Source: Solidesulfovibrio carbinoliphilus subsp. oakridgensis (GTDB lineage: Bacteria; Desulfobacterota; Desulfovibrionia; Desulfovibrionales; Desulfovibrionaceae). Taken from it: DNA of 64,000 nucleotides. Each line of letters opens with the position of its first letter. The stretch's first letter is position 1. The notes under the pieces are model-generated. The model saw only the letters and a list, made by a program, of their open reading frames with translations. It did no database searches and was not told where the DNA came from. The DNA lies in assembly GCF_000177215.2 (NCBI RefSeq), contig NZ_CM001368.1, positions 1,984,001 through 2,048,000 of the forward strand. Reading direction: 5' to 3'. The translations under genes were made by a program, and so were the position numbers. Shown piece after piece: positions 60,908-64,000 of the stretch.

Positions 60908-60980
60908 GGGGCTCTGCCCCGGACCCCGCCAGGGCGCTGCCCTGAACCCGCCGGGGGGAATGATTCCCCCCCCGTCCCCC
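60908..60980 (+). repeat. Tandem GC hairpins after mltD
   Basis: Three short inverted repeats follow the stop: GGGGCTCTGCCCC, AGGGCGCTGCCCT and GGGGGGAATGATTCCCCCC, joined by GGACCCCGCC-like spacers. The last resembles the hairpin of 11.6 kb. This may end the mltD message. Confidence 0.55.
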
Positions 60981-61029
60981 CCATCCGGCCCGAGCGGACC
61001 CACGCCGCAGTAGCACAGCGCTTTTAGTG

Positions 61030-61113
61030 CCCCTTTCAGGGGGTCCGGGGGGGATGATCCCCCCGGCGGAGAGGTCCAGGAGAGGCAGAGCCTCTCCTGG
61101 CCGCCGGAGGCTC
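61030..61113 (-). repeat. Dispersed 3' repeat, copy 8 (enlarged)
   Basis: Minus-strand core variant GCCTCCGGCGGCC followed by an extra hairpin (AGGAGAGGCTCTGCCTCTCCT) and then the standard GGGGGGATCATCCCCCC hairpin with GGACCCCC. It starts 11 bases after the DUF1499 gene stop. Confidence 0.7.
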
Positions 61114-61124
61114 TGCCTCTCCCC

Positions 61125-61643
61125 TCACCCCTTCTTGCCGTTCCCCGCCAGCCCGGTTGCCCGGAAGATCGCCTCCAGCCGGCGGCGGTTGACGCCGAAA
61201 TCGCTGTACCCGACGCGCGAGGCCGAGCGGGCGTGGAGCAGGCCCTGGTTCGGATCGTAGAGGAACTCGAGGTCGTCCACGAAACCGAACCGGGCCGAGG
61301 ACTGGGTGGCGTGGATATAGCGCTCGGTGGCGGCCACGACCGTGAACTTCCCCTGGCGCAGATGGTCGAGGAGAGCCGGAACCGGGTTGGACGGGCTTGG
61401 CCGGGGAGCGATGTAATGGAGTGGGTCCCGGGGGGGAGCGGTGGATGCCACCCAGTTGGGCTTGGCGCCGTCGGCCCGGAGCGGCCCGCCCGTGGGCGAG
61501 ACCGCAGGCGGCATCCGGCGGCTGGCCCGGCCCATCCAGGCGAAACGGATCGCGCCGACGACGATGGCCGCCACGAGCAGCGTGCCGACCACCTGGCCCA
61601 CGGCCTCGAAAAACGACAACACGGTCCGAATGGTCTCCATCAT
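61125..61643 (-). CDS. DUF1499-domain membrane protein
   Basis: A 172-residue protein with one N-terminal membrane helix (EAVGQVVGTLLVAAIVVGAIRFAWMG). The C-terminal domain matches DUF1499: FTVVAATERYIHATQSSARFGFVDDLEFLYDPNQGLLHARSASRVGYSDFGVNRRRLEAI. The function of this domain is unknown. ATG 61643 is preferred over a GTG three codons earlier because GAGAGG lies 8 bases before it. It is downstream of a diguanylate cyclase gene by 12 bases. Confidence 0.75.
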   Translation of the reverse strand: MMETIRTVLSFFEAVGQVVGTLLVAAIVVGAIRFAWMGRASRRMPPAVSPTGGPLRADGAKPNWVASTAPPRDPLHYIAPRPSPSNPVPALLDHLRQGKFTVVAATERYIHATQSSARFGFVDDLEFLYDPNQGLLHARSASRVGYSDFGVNRRRLEAIFRATGLAGNGKKG

Positions 61644-61655
61644 GGCGGGCACCTC

Positions 61656-62852
61656 TCATGGCCCCGTGGCGGCCACGGCGACGGGTTGCGGCTCGACCCG
61701 GTTGCGGCCGGCCCTTTTGGCGGCATACAGGCATTCGTCGGCCAAAGCCAGCAAGGCGTCCACGTCCTTGTCCCCCTCGGCCACGCCGAAGCTGGCGGTG
61801 ACGGCCAGGCCGTCGGGCCTGAGCGCCTCGAGGCTCCGGCGCAGCCGCTCGGCCATGGCGACCGCCGCCGGGCCGGACACGCCGGGCAGGAGGACGCCGA
61901 ACTCCTCGCCCCCAAGCCGCCCCACCCGGCCCGGGGCCGGCAAGGCGCCGGCCAGACACCGGCCCACGCCCATAAGGACCCGGTCCCCGGTCTGATGGCC
62001 GTGGGTGTCGTTGACGGTCTTGAAATTGTCGAGATCGAGCATGACGAGGCTGACGCCAAACCCCTGCTCCCTGGCCCGGTCCAGGGCCTCCCCGGCCAGG
62101 CGCAGGAAGTGGCGCCGGTTGGGCAGGCCGGTCAGGCCATCGGTTTCGGCCAGGTGGCGCAGCTCGTCCCGGGCCTCGCCAAGCTCCGCCTCCACCCGGC
62201 TCGATGTCATGGCCAGGATGGAAAAGACGAAAAACGGCGAACAGAGCATGGCGACCAGGAGCAACAGCTTGGCCACATGGTCCGGAGAGGCCGTGGGACA
62301 GTCCACGGCCTGCAGGGAAAGAACGGTCCGCACGGCGAACAGTGCGGCCACCACGAAAAAAAAGCCCGAAAAAAGGCCCTGGGTGGCGTAGGTGCGCCAG
62401 TTCCTGGTCAGGTACGGTTCCAGGGAGATGCGGCCGAAGACAATGGCGCAGAAGGCCGAATAGATGGCCGCGCGCCGGCAGGTGTTGTAATCGATGAAGA
62501 GGTAGTGGGTGATCGCGACCATGGCCAGGCCGTACAGCACGACATTGAGTCCCGAGCGCAACCGGATGTCCCCGATCTGGCCGTAGCGGGCCAGGCCGTG
62601 GAACACCAGCACGGCCTCCACGAGCATGAGGGCGTTGCCCGCGAAAAGAGAGGGCGTCTCGCCAAGGACGCGGTAGAAGTTGAGGAAGATGCCGACAAAC
62701 CACAGGACCTGCCCAAGGGTCATGGCCCCGAAACCGGGATAGGTCCGGCGGCAGGCATAGGCGTAGACGAGCACCAGGGACAGGGCCGCATAGAGGACCA
62801 CCACCATGAGGACCATGGTCGGGGCATGGAGCAGCGACAGGAAATCGGGCAT
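61656..62852 (-). CDS. Membrane diguanylate cyclase
   Basis: Predicted cyclic di-GMP synthase, 398 residues. The N-terminal half has seven hydrophobic helices (about residues 10-225) resembling a 7TM sensor. The GGDEF domain begins ELRHLAETDGLTGLPNRRHFL, contains LDLDNFKTVNDTHGHQTGD and GGEEFGVLLPG, and keeps the catalytic residues. No RxxD inhibition site precedes GGEEF. GGAAGAAG precedes the ATG at 62852. It and DUF1499 are likely co-transcribed. Confidence 0.88.
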   Translation of the reverse strand: MPDFLSLLHAPTMVLMVVVLYAALSLVLVYAYACRRTYPGFGAMTLGQVLWFVGIFLNFYRVLGETPSLFAGNALMLVEAVLVFHGLARYGQIGDIRLRSGLNVVLYGLAMVAITHYLFIDYNTCRRAAIYSAFCAIVFGRISLEPYLTRNWRTYATQGLFSGFFFVVAALFAVRTVLSLQAVDCPTASPDHVAKLLLLVAMLCSPFFVFSILAMTSSRVEAELGEARDELRHLAETDGLTGLPNRRHFLRLAGEALDRAREQGFGVSLVMLDLDNFKTVNDTHGHQTGDRVLMGVGRCLAGALPAPGRVGRLGGEEFGVLLPGVSGPAAVAMAERLRRSLEALRPDGLAVTASFGVAEGDKDVDALLALADECLYAAKRAGRNRVEPQPVAVAATGP

Positions 62853-62938
62853 CGGCTTCTTCCAGACATTGCGAGGATATGACGCGAGAGCTATCGCATC
62901 ATCCCGTCCGGCGCACAAGCCCGGAACGGCGCGATGCC

Positions 62939-63751
62939 TCAGCCGCCGTAGAGGGCCTGGCGCAAAAGCGGCCGCAGTTCGTCGTCCGGCAGCACCCGGC
63001 CGGTCCACAGGCAAAACTGCTCCACGGCCTGGTACAAAAACATCTCGAGTCCCGGCACCACGCCGGCCCCGGCCCGGGCGGCTTCGGCCAGAAACCGCGT
63101 TTCGTAGGGATTGTAGACCAGGTCGTAGGCCAGTCGCCCGGGCTCCCAGGCCGCGGCCGGGTAGGGGGAGACGCCCTCCTGCCGGCCGGACATGCCGATG
63201 GGCGTGGCGTTGACCACCAGCGCGGCCGGAAAATCCGCCCGGTCTTCCCAGGCCACCGGTTCCAGGCCGAACTCCAGGGCCAGGGCCCGGGCCTTGTCCA
63301 GGGACCGCCCCGTGACGCCGATCCGGGGCACCTGCAGGCGCCGCAGTCCGGCGGCCACGGCCCGGGCCGCGCCGCCGCAGCCGAGGAGCAGCGCCGCCCC
63401 GGGCGCGATGCCCCGGACCACCAGCGGCCGGCAGAACCCCTCCACGTCGGTATTGTCGGCGTGGAGGGCCCCGCCGCGCCAGAAAAGGGTGTTGACGGCC
63501 CCGACCTCCCGGCCAAGATCCGTGACCACGTCCACGAAATCCATGACCGCCGTCTTGTGCGGGATGGTGACGCTCAGGCCCTGGATCGGGGTTTCCCGCA
63601 CCCGGGCCATGAAGGCCGGCAGTTCCTCGGGCAGGGTGGCCCAGGCCTCGTAGCGGGCCTCGATGCCGAAACGCGCAAACCCCCAGTTGTGGACCAGGGG
63701 ACTCAACGTATGGCCCAGCGGGTGGCCAATGATGCCGTAGAGCCGCGTCAT
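62939..63751 (-). CDS. aroE: Shikimate dehydrogenase
   Basis: Reduces 3-dehydroshikimate with NADPH in aromatic amino-acid synthesis; 270 residues. Substrate-site motifs are IGHPLGHTLSPLVHN and SVTIPHKTAVMDFVD (catalytic Lys), with the Asp in ADNTDVEGF. The cofactor loop is LLGCGGAARAVAAGL, with GRSLDKARAL and NATPIGMSG. The ATG at 63751 follows AAGGACGC. A long palindrome lies 20-65 bases upstream. Confidence 0.92.
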   Translation of the reverse strand: MTRLYGIIGHPLGHTLSPLVHNWGFARFGIEARYEAWATLPEELPAFMARVRETPIQGLSVTIPHKTAVMDFVDVVTDLGREVGAVNTLFWRGGALHADNTDVEGFCRPLVVRGIAPGAALLLGCGGAARAVAAGLRRLQVPRIGVTGRSLDKARALALEFGLEPVAWEDRADFPAALVVNATPIGMSGRQEGVSPYPAAAWEPGRLAYDLVYNPYETRFLAEAARAGAGVVPGLEMFLYQAVEQFCLWTGRVLPDDELRPLLRQALYGG

Positions 63752-63770
63752 GTCGCGTCCTTGTGGAGAG

Positions 63771-63816
63771 CCGGGGGAGGGAACCCTTTTTTGCAAAAAA
63801 GGGTTCCCTCCCCCGG
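63771..63816. repeat. Perfect 46-base palindrome upstream of aroE
   Basis: Both arms are 23 bases and complement exactly with no loop: CCGGGGGAGGGAACCC then TTTTTTG, mirrored by CAAAAAA and GGGTTCCCTCCCCCGG. The centre resembles the stems after livJ and metY. It lies 20 bases before the aroE start. It may be the terminator of a gene to the right of the window. Confidence 0.8.
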
Positions 63817-63926
63817 ACCCCCTCCTTCCCAAATTTTTCAAAGGGGTGGCGGCACAACGTCGAAGAATTTTTTCGAAAGCTTGGCTGCCGCCCGCCTCAG
63901 GCCAGCGCGGTGTGGCGACCACGCTC

Positions 63927-63981
63927 CCACGTTCGGGTGGGTCCGGGAGGGGGTGACCCCCTCCCGGCCGCCGGAGGCATC
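63927..63981 (-). repeat. Dispersed 3' repeat, copy 9
   Basis: Minus-strand core GATGCCTCCGGCGGCC, hairpin GGGAGGGGGTCACCCCCTCCC and GGACCCACC. By analogy with the other copies, a minus-strand gene should end shortly to the right of the window. Confidence 0.8.
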
Positions 63982-64000
63982 TTTCCGTTTCTTCTCTCCC

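Overview
The window is a 64 kb piece of a high-GC bacterial chromosome with about 60 tightly packed genes. Gene content suggests a Desulfovibrio-type sulfate reducer (Desulfovibrionaceae, Solidesulfovibrio-like): duplicated MotA/MotB stators, a truncated mannose-family PTS, a GlcD/GlcF-type D-2-hydroxyacid dehydrogenase pair, a cytoplasmic molybdopterin oxidoreductase, diguanylate cyclases and a soluble Cache-domain sensor. This placement is inferred from gene content; no rRNA or tRNA gene was seen.

Layout. 1-3.6 kb: motB (5' end outside the window), motA and a membrane diguanylate cyclase. 3.8-7.1 kb: GDSL hydrolase, flavin-binding protein and glutamine amidotransferase on the minus strand, then metY-like on the plus strand. 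7.2-10.0 kb: a ParE/Phd toxin-antitoxin module with a readable promoter, and a molybdopterin oxidoreductase. 10.0-16.3 kb: a leftward operon for deoxysugar synthesis and transfer (methyltransferase, glycosyltransferase, 3,4-ketoisomerase, NDP-hexose 2,3-dehydratase, Gfo/Idh/MocA reductase, DegT aminotransferase), followed by a small membrane protein and the oxidoreductase. 16.4-21.1 kb: two small transferases, then PTS IID, HPr and Enzyme I. 21.2-29.5 kb: smpB, a lipid- or sugar-independent exported protein, glcD/glcF-like, secA and a second motA/motB pair.

29.8-37.5 kb holds small exported proteins, a LysR regulator divergent from a TauE exporter, an aldehyde dehydrogenase operon and a 670-base gene-free region. 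That region carries a canonical sigma-54 promoter immediately followed by a short hairpin-rich segment ending in a terminator-like stem: a candidate small RNA. 37.7-47 kb: EF-hand lipoprotein, argJ, an HD phosphohydrolase, a phosphoesterase, a tandem-Cache protein, ppiD and aconitase. 47.2-53.1 kb: YceI, an IS481-type element, an exported GH51-like glycosidase and an FG-GAP protein. 53.2-64 kb: livH-livM-livJ (no ATPase genes), an RluA-type pseudouridine synthase, an RlmB-type methyltransferase, an MltD-like transglycosylase, DUF1499, a second diguanylate cyclase and aroE.

A feature running through the window is a family of at least nine dispersed repeats. Each has the 16-base core GATGCCTCCGGCGGCC followed by a GC-rich hairpin. 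In eight cases the core lies just 3' of a stop codon and points away from the gene; the ninth belongs to a gene beyond the right edge. The IS element sits inside one copy, and the LysR gene appears to end inside another.
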